NCBI GenBank assembly: GCA_914767715.1
Contig: OU612067.1
Span: forward strand, 19,473,001 to 19,537,000
Direction of reading: 5' to 3'
Length of the DNA: 64,000 nucleotides
Origin: Membranipora membranacea
Lineage: Eukaryota; Bryozoa; Gymnolaemata; Cheilostomatida; Membraniporidae
Shown: piece by piece, positions 26,301 to 38,205 of the stretch
Layout of the letters: each line of letters opens with the position of its first letter
How positions within the stretch are numbered: position 1 is the stretch's first letter
Translations under genes and position numbers: made by a program
Notes under the pieces: model-generated
What the model saw: the letters and a program-made list of their open reading frames with translations, nothing else
What the model was told of the DNA's origin: nothing
The model's database searches: none

Positions 26301-29300
26301 GCGTGGAAAAGTAATAGAGGGATGTTCATAATGATGACAAGACAGTGTAGGCTACTCCCCTTAAGCAAGACATCACATGTAAACCTGAAAACTGTTATAA
26401 CAGCAAAGTTGACAGTAGCAGAGCAGAGTCGTGTGGGAACATGGCTAAGTGTGTTATAATCTTCAAAGCCCCAAACATTTAAAGGTTTATTAGAGTGTAC
26501 ATCTTGTTTTACCTAAAATGATTTCTCGTATCTTGCAGGCTATTGGTGGAGCTCTAGATGAGTTTGTATTCGCCCCAAGACTGGATAACTTATTCAATGT
26601 GTACACAGCTTTAGAGGTTTGTGATGGCGCAAATTACTTCAACTTCTTGCCTTGAAACTAAGATCTCGAGTATTGAGTAACATTTTAAACAGCCAAACCA
26701 GAATATAATAGCAATACGATCTTGGTCTGGAAAAATTGAACATATCAGCTTCAAATTGAACATGACTACAGCCTTGTGAGTCTATTGTATCACAGATTAT
26801 GTGTTATCATAGTCAGTCGAAGTTACCCTGCAAAATCAGAGAAGAATGTGATAACCGTGCGTTCTACATACAAGACTACCTGTTCGAAACATTCAACTAA
26901 TTTAAGAGGTTACATTTTCTCACATAATTTTAATAGGCTATGATAACTACTTCAGCTAATACAGAAAAGCTAGCCTCAGATCCGTGTATCAGAGTAGCTA
27001 GTTTCTTTGACCACGAGGAGGTCGGCTCGACTAGTGCACAGGGAGCTAACTCTAACTTCCAGAGGTTCATACTGCAGAGATTGTGCTGTGGTGGAGACCA
27101 GGAGGCCTTTCAAAGATCCATGCCAAACTCTTATCTGGTGAGTGGAATCGAAAATTGAGAAATGAGATGTTAAACTAATGCTACGTGTCAGAGAAATGTG
27201 TTCTCATCGAATTCCGTGTAGCAAAAAAACACATGTGGGCTTTGATCTCAGAATCATCACCTAATGGTCAAAGGTTTTGCATAAACTGATTGTCAAAATC
27301 AGGGTACAAAATCAATGAACTAGGTGAAATGGTGATGTTTTTACTGTGTTACCCATAGACAAAACATGTCTATGGTGTTACCAGTTAAAAATTATGACAT
27401 CACCTACTTAATTTGATTGATATGAATCATATTAGTGATTTCACTCCCTGGTTTTGAATTGCACATTAGGGGACATTTCTGAGATTGAAGCCCCCACAAG
27501 TTATCTTTGAGCTGTACAGAATTCAATGAGCCCACAATTCCAGGATTGACATCAGTAGTTTAAACTTATTATTAAAATAATCGAATGATATGCATGATGT
27601 AGTTAGGAATCGTGGGTACTTGTTAGATAGATGAACAACTTGATGATTTAACATTTAGAAGACTACACTCAACTCACCCATTCATTCATCCATTGCCAAT
27701 AACATTAATATGTTGTCACATTTACACTGACCATGATGTTCCAAGGGTAACCAGTCTCCTTTTCCACACAAGGTGGCAATGGTGGAATGAAATGAGCTTG
27801 TGGGATGAGAGTGAACATCTCCGAGTAGTGATTAGGAGGTTAGCTAATGCGCGCCATCAGCCCATTCTCTTTTAGGAATGGTGAGATGTAAAGAGGCGAG
27901 ATGGCGCTATGCAATTGGTTGGCGCGCTTCCTATTTACTGCCAGTTGATAGGTGCTGCAGAAGTGGTGGGTTCAAGTCCCTCTGAGAGAGATTTCATGAT
28001 TGATTGTTGCAGCCCCAGTGTGCTTTGGTGTATATATCTCCCTGTTATGCGTTCATCATCATAGTGACCTAATTTACTTTCAACTCAAATATACATCTTA
28101 AAAGCTCTGAATCTGCTCTCACTTGCAATTGAAACGTATATACCATAGAAAAATGTATTGCTTTTTGTATTTTCTATGTATACTATTGTGACAAGGATGA
28201 TAATAATGTTGTCAATATAAATAATAATAATTAACTTTTTCTGGACTTCTCTTTGTTTTTAGATCAGTGCAGACCAGGCTCATGGTGTACATCCAAACTA
28301 CAAACTTAAACATGAGGAGAATCACAGTGTTCAGATGCATAAGGGAATAGTTATCAAGTTCAATACTAACCAGAGATACGCCACTAACGCCTGGACAACA
28401 TCTGTGTTACGTGAGATAGCGTCCCGAGTCGATGTACCGTTGCAGGTGAGGATCTGAGGCTGAGGCTATGGTCTTTCTGTATTTTCGTTTCCGGATTGCC
28501 TTATATTGCAATTAATTTATAAGTAGGAACCCAAGTTTAATTTGAAGCAAAGAGGCGGGAGGGGGTGGCAGAGGCCAAGCTTTTTATACAAACAGGATGA
28601 GGGATAGTTATAACTTATTCGACATGTACTATCGACTTTGATAACCTTGGTTTTGAGTAGCTTTGGTAATATTAGAGGCGTTTGCAATTTTTACTCATTC
28701 CATCTTCTTTTTACAGGATATCGTAGTACGAAATGACAGCTCTTGTGGAAGTACTATCGGTCCAATGATGTCAGCTAAGCTCGCCATGCCTACCATAGAC
28801 ATAGGAGGTGCACAACTATCTATGCACTCGATCAGAGAACAATGTTCAACTACCAGTGTTGATCACGCTATCAAACTTTATGAGGTATTGTGTGATAAAG
28901 TTTGTTTTGTTAAATAAAAACAACTATGAACTATGAAGTACTGTATACTGCCAGCCTTCGTACGTGGGTAGTCAGTGACAATGGTGGACATCACAATACA
29001 CCATCTTAATGGTTATTTCAAGCATATCACAGACTATTAGAAAAGAAATAGCATTTAATTAGAAAATGCTGCTAATGGATCTCATTGAGTGGTAAGATGG
29101 CTGTTGATAGTCTGGTTAGTCGTTGGCATTACTATGGATCCAGTTCTATCCAGTTAACATGTGTTCGGAGTTGCTCTCCTTTACAGATATTTAAGAGTAG
29201 GTAGTATAGGTGAGCAACTCCAAAAGCAGGCTGACATGACCAAACTTTATCAAACACACGGGTGGCTTGTTCTTAGTAAAGTTCAAATCAATTATAGGTA

Positions 29301-29485
29301 AAAGAGACATTTGCTTTCTACCACTTCTGTGTATTGGTATAAAGTCAGTGTCCAAAGACAGCTTGTCACTAGATGACATACTCCAAAGATACTTTGTAAT
29401 ACTTTGATATCATTCTCATTGTTATTTTTTGCAGAGTTTCTATGAGAACTTTGCCTCTGTCAGAGATATGGTGAAGATAGACTGA
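23365..29485 (+). CDS. DNPEP: Aspartyl aminopeptidase (M18), 11 exons, complete
   Basis: Exons are 23365-23443, 23716-23804, 24442-24555, 25111-25236, 25519-25643, 26087-26270, 26539-26616, 26937-27137, 28263-28445, 28717-28884 and 29435-29485. All are GT-AG and join in phase to 465 aa, against about 475 in human. The enzyme is a cytosolic dodecameric di-zinc aminopeptidase that removes N-terminal Asp or Glu from peptides. The metal and catalytic positions of the family are present: H87 in [11 protein letters not shown]255 in APRLDNL, E292/E293 in DHEEVGS, D336 in [11 protein letters not shown] and H430 in LSMHSIRE. The motif [14 protein letters not shown] is also conserved. The start is the first ATG of the exon (AAAAGATGG context) and the N-terminus has no signal peptide. 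Everything needed for activity appears present. Confidence 0.96.
24929..25085 (+). mobile_element. tRNA-derived SINE in a DNPEP intron (copy 1)
   Basis: The sequence begins GGTGAGATGGCGCGTCTGCT and contains a Pol III B-box-like GGTTCGTATCCC at about 25000. A tRNA-unrelated tail follows (GTTGATTGTTCCAGCCCCCTG and GGGTGTATGACTC). It matches the element at about 27893 in order and content, so the two define one family. It ends about 30 bases before exon 4. Confidence 0.6.
27893..28060 (+). mobile_element. tRNA-derived SINE in a DNPEP intron (copy 2)
   Basis: It has the same architecture as the element at 24929: GGCGAGATGGCGCTATGCAA, TTTACTGCCAGTTGATAGGT, a consensus B box GGTTCAAGTCCC at about 27969, then TTGATTGTTGCAGCCCC and GGTGTATAT. 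The better-preserved B box suggests this copy is younger. Confidence 0.65.
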
Positions 29486-29726
29486 GTACCTTCAAAGTGA
29501 AATCAAAGTCCGCTCTGCCATCTTCTACCTGCCAAATTTCACTTTTGATCATCGCTTGAAAATGGTGCCATCAGTTTTAAAAACGACAGTTGTTTGATCG
29601 CACAGATTATAAAATTCAATAATATGTCAAATGATAGACTAATTTCTTGGTGTTATGACTCTCGTTTTTCTGTTGGTTGCTCCATAATGAAAATTGTAGC
29701 AAGTTTATTTTTTATTTGCACAAAGC

Positions 29727-29732
29727 AATAAA
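29727..29732 (+). terminator. Polyadenylation signal of DNPEP
   Basis: AATAAA lies 242 bases after the DNPEP stop codon, a normal 3' UTR length. No other gene is expected to use it. Confidence 0.6.
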
Positions 29733-30401
29733 TCTCAAATTGATTGATTTAGGCAGTATGATACTTTATTACTCAAATGAGAAAGAGAACTCAACCAGTA
29801 GTACAACAGTTGAACAGGAAGCACATAAATGAAATAGAACTGCCAAATTTTTTTTTAATGGGATTAGGCTGTGAATGGTAAAACAATAATCTGTCCACGG
29901 CAGCACGTGACAGCACGACATCTTGACAGGCTAGTGTAATTGAAGTGGCCGACTAAAAGATCAGTTTGCAAGTCGCAACGCTACATAAAATAACCTACAT
30001 AAATAAGTACATATCTTGTTAATGTTAAAAAGACTGCACATATATTCATCTCACAATAAAACTTTCCCTATCGGTGCTAGTCAACTCTAGCACTGGATTA
30101 ACAAGTGATCTACCTTTTTTCAAACTGTGAAGGTGATAAGACATATTTATATAAAAAAACCCTAATAGCCTTGTCAAAGTACAGCGCCCCAAGAAATTGA
30201 GAATATACAAAAGAAAACAAAAAATTACATGAGCAGGTGTTGATATTTCTCACCAGAACTTAAATAGTGTACGCGGCTTTTTCACCTGGTTATTTTTATG
30301 TGTGAGAGCTGAAAGATCACAGATGTGAGAAAAACTTGGCTAACACACATTCTAATAGCCTCTGTGCTCAATTTAACTATAAATTGCAGAAATTTAAATT
30401 A

Positions 30402-30661
30402 TGTTTTCAGACGAGTATGATGACAACAGATTGCATCGACAGCCCTTCCTCATCACAGCTCCGGATTAGAAGAGAAATGCAGGATGGAAACCTTAAAGGC
30501 AAGTAAGTTCAGTTTTTTTCAGATTGGACGCGATACCAGTTAGTGCGTAGTTTATTGGATAAAAGTAGCTTTTCCTCTCATCAATCTTTTTGTCGTCTAG
30601 TTCCGAAGCAGCTCAGACTCAATAGACTCATCCTCGATAAGCTTGATCTGAAGAGAGAGTA
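30402..30661 (+). pseudogene. Orphan 3' exon remnant of the CUB-like gene (copy A), with an alternative open reading
   Basis: This equals copy B 46238 onward, where the last exon of the CUB-like gene lies, but with no CUB-like exons upstream (DNPEP is next) and 81 bp missing. A different reading is open here: entering at phase 0 after TTTTCAG, codons run to AAAG|GCAAGT (a GC-type donor at about 30499). They would resume after TCGTCTAG at 30601 to a TAA at about 30659-30661, ending PKQLRLNRLILDKLDLKRE. That reading needs a GC-AG intron and is stopped in copy B by a TAA inside the extra 81 bp. Which reading, if any, is used is unresolved. Confidence 0.35.
30551..30556 (-). terminator. Candidate poly(A) signal of membrane-protein gene, copy A
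   Basis: TTTATT (AATAAA on the gene strand) lies about 350 bases beyond the stop codon at 30909. The same hexamer sits at 46459-46464 in copy B. Confidence 0.35.
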
Positions 30662-30908
30662 AAATGAGATGGTGATTTGACAATAATGACCTTTTTTAGG
30701 GTTCATCTAGCTTTGATACAAATGTCTTATCGTTAAAACTAAGAAAAAACCTCAAGTGATCATTGTTGGCTAGTCAGGGAAAAGAACAATGCTCTTCACA
30801 TCGTTTTGTGGCCTGAATCTGATGAAAATGGTCTGCTCTCATAATAAATTTACAAGCTAAGTTGACTTGGTAGACCTGTGAGGCAATGATTTGGAAATTT
30901 GTATTTCT

Positions 30909-33900
30909 TCACCTTTTCTTTTTGTTCTCCGTCAGTAGCTCCCTACTCTTGCCACTCTTCCCACCATACATAGCCCTGCCGTCAGTATATAGCTCCTGTA
31001 TACAAACATAAGACCGAGTTGTTCAAAACATTTTCAAAAAATCTCATTTTGATGGAAAAAAAATTACAACATGCTCGGCACAAATACATTGATACCCTCA
31101 CAATCATGAATGTAATGATGTGTCATTTTATTAAATTTCTCTGAGAACACCACACCATGATTCTTTTCAATGGAGATATTCACAACAGTTTCATAGCAAT
31201 CCACTTACGGTGATCTCACCCGACGTAATGGAGCTGTAATCTCCAGATCTTGTTGTCGGAGTTGTCATTCCTGACATGTAGTCATACATTTCTTTTAGAT
31301 CTTTGCTCTACAATCGAAACAATTGAAAAATTACCTACTGTCACATCAAACTTGGCTATTTGCATAACAAAAGTTTTTTCGACTTTTTGATGGCATTAGA
31401 AAGCTGAAAAATAGCTTAATTTGCATAACAAAGAAAATCAATTTTTGAAAAAATTAAAGATAGAACCTTTTTGCTCGTGATTACCAGTGGTTTTTGGATG
31501 GCTTCATCTAAGGGTCTTAGATATAATATTTTAACTACTAAGACCCTTAAATGAAGCCATTCATATGTATTCTCTGGGTGTTAAAAAAATTGTTGTGAAT
31601 GATGGATGGTGCTAATGACTCTGAGCTAGCTTATAGGATGATTTCGACATCATTCTTATTCATTATTCGTTTGTAACATTGTCCAATCTGATATCAATTA
31701 TACACTTGAGATAAGTTAGCTGGTTTACCTGGCTTGTGCTGGGCATCTCTACTTGTGTCTCCAACATTGTTACATCTCTCCTCTCGTGTTCTACTTTCTG
31801 TACTCTCTTTCCCTTCCCCTTCTGCAGGAACAACAAACAGGAATTGTCCTAATTTATAAGATATGCCTCACTGTAGACTAACTAGTTGATTGCATTTACA
31901 ATCAACAATAATAATGTTGAAACGCGTTGATAAATTTTGAAGGCCTGAGACTGGAATTTAATTTGTTCATCAGAAGATCCACTTTCTTCCAATAATACTA
32001 TAAAATGTCACACTTTTGTCGAATCTAGAACTGATGATGCTAATACTAAATTAACTATACCTGCATCACTTTATCACCCACTACATTCTTTTCTTCTTTC
32101 TCTCTTTCTGTAGCAACCACTGAGACCTTTGCTTGCTCCAACCTCTCTGTCTCGTCCACTACATCCTGTGCTACTTCGTTGACCCTCTCTGTATCATTCA
32201 CAGTGACATCTACTTCGTTGTTGACCCTCTCTGTAGCTTCCACGGCAACCTTTACTCCTTGCTGAACTGGCACACTGCTAATTACCACGTCAATTTTCTC
32301 CTCCCTCTGCTTCTGCTGCTGGTCCTGAACCAATTGATCATCATCCTGTAAAATAGTGTGACAGACAGCATCGGTGAATAACTATAGTTTGTTTTGACAG
32401 GTGGCCCTGTAGTATCATTGTAAATTTCTGGTCTTGCTGGACGCTTATTTTACGGCATGGCCTTCAATCTAGGGCTACAGGGGTCACTGTGAGGGCGACC
32501 ATGGACACCTAGTGGCATTCGAAGTTAGTTGTGAAGTATGAGGCCCTTAAAGTACAAGTTAACAAGCCATTTATCATTGGATAGCAGCCACTGTAGAGAA
32601 CAGCGATGCGACACAAATGCTTGCGCAGAACCTATCAATAAGTCTGTACAGCATATATTTACCTTCACTTCCTCCTCTTTATGAACATTGTTGGTTGAAC
32701 CGCCGTTTTCATACTCTACTTTCTCTTCCACTACCTGTACATCACCTTCGGCCTGAATCCTCAGCTCTGTTTCAATCTGTTTAAATCATTATCCATAGAT
32801 AAATACGCTAGCAGCTTTAATTTAGATTGGTTTCCATACCTGAGACTGCAATAAAACCCTGTCCACTGTGAATTATCCGAATTAGCCTGCCTTATCTTTG
32901 TGGAGGCTCACGGTTTGGAAGTGATTATCAAGAATTTTGTTCTGGAAGTTGAGTTTGAATTGAATTAAGACAGTTTCTGTTACCATTATTATCAGCCTCA
33001 ATCATCATCATGAAGATAGTACAGTACCTTGCTTTTCTTTGAATTTTCTTCCTTACATCTGGCTCCATCCCCGATTACCTCTCCTTCTTTCTTCCATTCT
33101 TCAGCGCCCGCTACCGTTGCTCCTTGAGTCCAACTCTATGAAACAATCAAAATTACTTATTGATCCTGCTAATGCTTTCTCATCAAGTCCGCATGTTGGT
33201 CTGATGACATGATCGGACCAAGAGAAAGGAAGGCAACTCCTAGGGATTTTCAACCCTTACGTTTCACTTAAAGTCAGTCAAACGTACCTTCAAATGTCGG
33301 AAGATGGCATCTCTGTCACAAAATATTTTTCAGCATGCACAGATCAATGTTATATTATCTACTGTTTATTATTCTACCTCTGTATTAGTCTGCTGATTCA
33401 CTAAATCTTTCACTTTCTCTTTAATCCTCCTCACTGCCATCTCTGTAACTTCTTTTCTTATCTGCAATAATTTGGAAATAATGACTATTTTTTTAAACCC
33501 AGCAGCGTGCCAATCGGTATAACTAGAAACTAGAAATCTTACTTTGCTGAAAGCTTTCAAAAATTTGTGTCACGGTATCTTTGTACATACCACTCATGTT
33601 GTGCTAGTTGGATATGTAACCTACCAAACTCCATCTTAATCTTGTCAGCTTCCTCTTGTTGTCATAGTAACACCTGCTCGTTTCACCCATCTCCTTAGCA
33701 TGTCTAGTAATAGTTGGACAACGAACATTAGTTACAACTCGATCTTGCAGATCCTGTCTGCCTGATATGTGTCACTGTGATTGGGTAAGGGATGAAAACA
33801 CGCTAAAGCATAAGTATTGGCCTTCAAATGAGGGTAGGCATGATTTATATCAAATTTGTCCTGTTTTATAAAAAATAGGATTTAGACTTGAGAGTTATCT

Positions 33901-35887
33901 CCCCATTGATTGTAAAGGGGGCAACTCCCATCACTGCTGATATCACAATCTGTGGTAAATATGGTTAGAAATGATGTATTATTTTTGACTTACTCCTCTG
34001 ATATTAAACTCATCTTCATCTTTATCTCTTTAGATTCCTCTGCTTTCTCTCTGCAATAATTACAGTCGTTGTCATAAAATTGGAACTATGATTAATGATT
34101 AATTTGATATAACTATATTTACTTAAATTTACAACAGTAATGAAGCCCGACATGCAGTAAAAGAAGGGAAGAACCATGAGTCTTAACAATGAAATGCATT
34201 GTGGAAGGTTGGCTCCCTTATCACTTGAGACTAAATATCTCCATGTGGTAATATTTGTTGTATTTTAAGGATTGGTGTTGGCGTGGCTATGAAGTTGTCC
34301 CATCATTCGATCATCCGATCATTCACTTTAACGGTTTATCATGAAATTTCAGCGATATTTATGGATTACGGATAGGCACAATGAACTCACCGTCTCAGCG
34401 TAATTATCTCCTCTTCTTTTTCCTTAATAATTATAGTGTTGTTGTTTCGATTTACTTTCTCTCTCTCCTTCATTTCGTCCATCGCAGCCTTACATTCTGT
34501 TACCAGTCTTCTATGCTCCTTCTTTTCTGAAATATGATGTCAATTTATACATACTTTATAAATTGTCGGTCATTTGAGTGTTTCATCAGGGAGGGTGGGA
34601 TCTCCCACCCTCCCTGGTTTCATATAGCAACAGTAAAGAAAAATGGAACATAAAAAGTATAAAACAAAATAGTGAAACACAAATCAGAAGTATATAGTGC
34701 TGAGTTCACTTTGACTCAGTTATAGAAATCTGCTGTAACAGGGTCGTTGTGCATGGAAAACTTCGCGCAAGACACTATGTTTTCTCTGAATCAGGGAGGG
34801 TGGGAGTATATCCCCCCCTTACTGACACAGACAGCAGTTTGACTGGTAGAGAGGGGACAACTTCAAACTTGATCAATGTTATGTAAGGCGATTCAGCACA
34901 AAATCCAGGGCATACTGATTGAAGCCCATAGAATGCTCTACAGGAAAATAAAGTTTGTACTTGAATGGCTGTGTTTGATACTTGACTATACAACAAGTCT
35001 AACTGAATTATTCTGACGATACAACCGGCAATGAACATCTTAATTTGTAGTACAGAAAGATTGGTAGATAAGTAAGGCGTGTGAGCTCTCTTACCTTCAT
35101 ACAAGGAGAACAGAAGTTTAAGGATAAATACAACAGAAACTGCCACCAGTACTGTAACAATGAAAAAATTGATAAGATGTATTTATTCAAAATTCATTAA
35201 GGTTATTTTGAGTTGCTCCCGGTTGGATTTGCCTTCCCATGCCAGATGATCATTTTTTACAGTATTGTGACTTATATTTGTACCGAAAATTCCTATACTG
35301 ATGCTGACATGGTTGTTTATTACCAAAAGTGTAACAGAAGAAAGTTCTTTCATTACACGAAAATATTGTCAAGGAATTCCAAATTGTAGACTTTGTGACC
35401 ATTACCAAGCAAGCTATTGTTGTGACATCACGACATTTAGACTCCATCGCGACTGGAGTAATGTCATCACCATATGCAGCGGTCAAATTGTTGTGTGGGT
35501 GTTTCGATGATAAAATCTTTTAACAATCATAACCATGAAACTTTTTATTTCATCACTGATTAAGTTCTTTGTTGACAAATTAGACGATGAATGCAGTACT
35601 TAATATGTGATCCTGTTAGTTAAGATGTAAAGATTTCAGTTGAATTCTAACTGTTTTTGTAGGATACACCAACAAAAGTAGCTTATAACATTTGTGTAAG
35701 CTTATAAGGTATATCAAAAACAACAACAAGGAACGAAACAGAGTCATTAACACAGCCCCGCAATATATACTGACTAGTTTCATAATAAGCAAACATGATT
35801 GTTACTATACATACCAAATAGATACACCCTAAACTGGCGCTCCTGTTCATCTAAAGCGTTCTGACACGGAACTCTTTCTTCTTCCAT
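30909..35887 (-). CDS. Unrecognised single-pass membrane protein with charged coiled-coil-like tail, 12 exons (copy A)
   Basis: Exons in gene order are 35887-35815, 35151-35095, 34526-34391, 34050-33994, 33703-33625, 33461-33378, 33135-33028, 32776-32663, 32345-32061, 31821-31729, 31307-31209 and 30995-30909. They total 423 aa, ending LTENKKKR-stop. Exons 6 to 12 are all phase 0 and multiples of three. Residues 1-24 are acidic and include QNALDEQERQ. About 23-39 is one hydrophobic segment (VLVAVSVVFILKLLFSL). The rest is Glu/Lys/Arg-rich with likely coiled coils in exons 3, 4 and 6. Exon 9 (95 codons) carries an internal repeat of ATER, DTERVNEV and DETERLE type, spaced about 15-17 residues. 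I recognise no family. The exon 6 donor (GAG|GTAGAA) is weak: unspliced, the protein would stop two codons later (VE-stop), giving a possible short isoform of about 172 aa. Confidence 0.6.
31498..31560. repeat. 23-bp stem hairpin in an intron of the membrane-protein gene (copy A)
   Basis: Arms 31498-31520 (ATGGCTTCATCTAAGGGTCT plus TAG) and 31538-31560 are inverted copies with one mismatch in 23, around a 17-base AT-rich loop. It is also present in copy B at 47458-47520, so it predates the duplication. It could be a fold-back element remnant. Confidence 0.7.
34580..34623. repeat. Perfect 14-bp-arm palindrome insertion, copy A only
   Basis: CAGGGAGGGTGGGA (34587-34600), two bases TC, then its exact inverse (34603-34616). 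The direct repeat GTTTCAT flanks it at 34580-34586 and 34617-34623. Copy B has a single GTTTCAT and no palindrome. The arm sequence also exists at 34792-34805 in copy A, a possible template. It lies in intron 2 of the membrane-protein gene. Confidence 0.75.
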
Positions 35888-36297
35888 GATTTATAAATAG
35901 TTTACTGTCAATTGTATTCAAGAATTTCGTCTGCCAAGTACTAAATACAAGTTTTAAGCAGAGGGTCAGTTTGAATCAACTTTGTCTAACAATGCTTTAC
36001 TCCTGACTGACTAAAATCTAAAAACCATTGTTGTAACACAACGTACTGCCACATGGCCTTAAAATACCATTAAGCTGTGACTAAAGTGACAACATAACAT
36101 TTTAACAATGACATCATCAATGTTTGTTGCTGGAAGTGGCTATGACCACAGCAGAGTAATGATAATAATTATGATAATAATTATTACAATGTAAATTTAG
36201 TAGTTATGTGCTCCTGCCAGTTTTATTGCTGAACAATACATTCTGTAATCAGGGAGTCTTGGTTATTGGTTATGATTGTATTTTTCTTTACTTATAG

Positions 36298-36554
36298 TTC
36301 ATGAGGAGGCTGAGGATTTGTAAACAGAGCTACAGGAACATTTCAGAAGGCTTGAGCCGTTACAGGATATGATGGTGTTTGCAAAATCAGAATAATTCAT
36401 CCGACCGAACATCCTCAACGAAGCTGATAATCAATCAGAAATGGTTATCCATTCCCACAAAGTGCAACCAACACAATCATCGGCATCCAGCCAATCAAAG
36501 CTGACCTACAGGTATGTGGATGAAAATGAGAGATTACTTCATGCAGTAGAGAAA
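36298..36554 (+). pseudogene. Exon-like segment with two in-frame stops (copy A)
   Basis: It is bounded by a good acceptor (TTTCTTTACTTATAG) and donor (AAA|GTAAGT), 257 bases. One frame reads like protein (EELQEHFRRLEPLQDMM-type sequence, TELQEHFRRLEPLQDMMVFA in full, then later YVDENERLLHAVEK) but carries a TAA after EDL and another after FAKSE. Copy B has the same length and both stops, so the damage predates the duplication. It lies divergently upstream of the minus-strand membrane-protein gene. No partner exons or family were recognised. Confidence 0.35.
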
Positions 36555-37192
36555 GTAAGTAAAATTTTAATTTCAATTCTCTTACAATCCTGACAGGGAT
36601 GCTAGTCGTGGCATTCCGTTATAAACCATAGCAGGATTTGAGCACATGAATCAGTTTACAGTTCAGCACTTCATGTTACATGAGTGACTTACACTTATGA
36701 AAATTTATGATAATTACATCTTGTAAGATGTTTTCTAATCTTACCGCCATTTGTAGCTCAAACAATTGAATACTTGAATTACTCTGATATCTGATGGGGG
36801 GGGGGGTTAGACTTTACATTGACATTTATAATGTATGGGTGTGATTTCGGATATGAAATATGATAGGCAATACACACTACGTAACAGACATACACAATAG
36901 ATTGTTGCCATATCTATGTCGCAACATGAATCAATCCAAGATACACCAAATACTTGGATTCTGGAACTCATCATGTCTCACCTTAAGTATGGTGTGTCTA
37001 CTATACTTGTCCTGGATCATATTAAGACTTTGAAATTGGTTGTCTCTTTCATTACTGTGAGGGTGAATATCTGAAAAGTTGCCTAATACTAAAATAGTAT
37101 ATAATATGTGATTGAATCGATCCAATCAAGAGAAGACAACTACAATATTTTGCAACCTCCATAAACATTCATTTTTTTTACAAGATTTTGCA

Positions 37193-38205
37193 GTTTACTT
37201 TGATAGAAAGAAGATACCAAACTTTTCAGGGATAGTTGGATTAGACTAGATTTGTGTCACCCTGGAAAATCAACCGCCTAGCACATACACACATCATCAA
37301 ATCGCAGTCAGGACTGTATCAGCCCACAGCAAGTCCAACTGTGAGATCACACCAAGGTCCTGTCCAGACTCTCAGTAGGTATCATGTTGAAGATATACTC
37401 AACAACGGCCTCTTACAAAACTTCACATATTTTTCTGCATCAAGGAAATTTGTGTTTTTAAATAAATTCTCAAGATTATAAGTTATAAGAGTTCAAAATG
37501 TCTGTATTTTAGGTCTTTTAGGTCTTTAAGTTATTTTAGGTATTTTAGGTATTTTAGGTATTTTAGGCATTTTAGGTATTTTAGGTATTTTAGGTCTTTT
37601 AGGTATTTTAGGTATTTTAGGTATTATAGGTCATTTATGCCACATAAATTAATGCCTGAAATTTCAGTCATCCATGGTCACAACTTCTAGCTAAAAATTA
37701 ACTCTTGGCCTCTTGTTTTTTTTGGATTCTCACTTCACTGTTATTACAATAAATATCCTTGGCCTCTTCATTTCAGAAGGTATCTTATTGTTACTTGCTG
37801 CGTATTCAGTATTCTAGGTAAACTAAATGTTGTATCCAGCCATATGGACAGTTTACGAGAGCCACAAAAGGAACACAAAGATTGAGCATGGAGGGTCCTC
37901 AAAAATTCTGGTATGACCATTTACCTGAAACAAGTATTTTGGTGAGTGTTCTTAGAATTCTTTGATCTTGTCATCAGTGATTGATACTTGCATCCTGACT
38001 TCAACTGCATAAAACATTTTTGAAGTTGACCAATATTTCATCTTTTCTTGGCACCCGAAAACTAGCTAGGTGAATTCTCTCCTTGGATATCTGATCATGC
38101 CCAATCAATAAATATTTTCCTTTGTTAGAACATTAATAAATGGCATAGGTGACATAATATTATTATGAACTTTGAAATGCTAGGCGGCAATACAGAAAAT
38201 TCGCA
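37193..38205. other. 1.0-kb segment unique to copy A
   Basis: Copy B joins the sequence before 37193 straight to that after 38205, sharing GCA at the breakpoint, which fits a microhomology deletion in B. The segment holds the minisatellite at 37505-37632 and a 75-codon open frame (37254-37481) without a recognised domain. Confidence 0.8.
37505..37632. repeat. Minisatellite, 10-bp unit TTTTAGGTAT, about 12 copies
   Basis: Tandem TTTTAGGTAT units with variants TTTTAGGTCT, TTTTAGGCAT and one shortened unit. Present only in copy A because copy B lacks the surrounding kilobase. Confidence 0.9.

Noticed and set aside
25896-26459. 187-codon plus-strand frame as an independent gene
   Set aside because: Its middle is DNPEP exon 6 (26087-26270); the ends are intron read-through.
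33298-33330. Possible 25-base micro-exon between exons 6 and 7 of the membrane-protein gene
   Set aside because: Including it would shift exon 7 into a frame with an early stop; skipping it keeps every exon in phase.
35250-35486. Minus-strand 78-codon frame, repeated at 51122-51424
   Set aside because: It lies in intron 1 of the membrane-protein gene. The two copies differ only as much as neighbouring intron sequence does, and no domain is seen.
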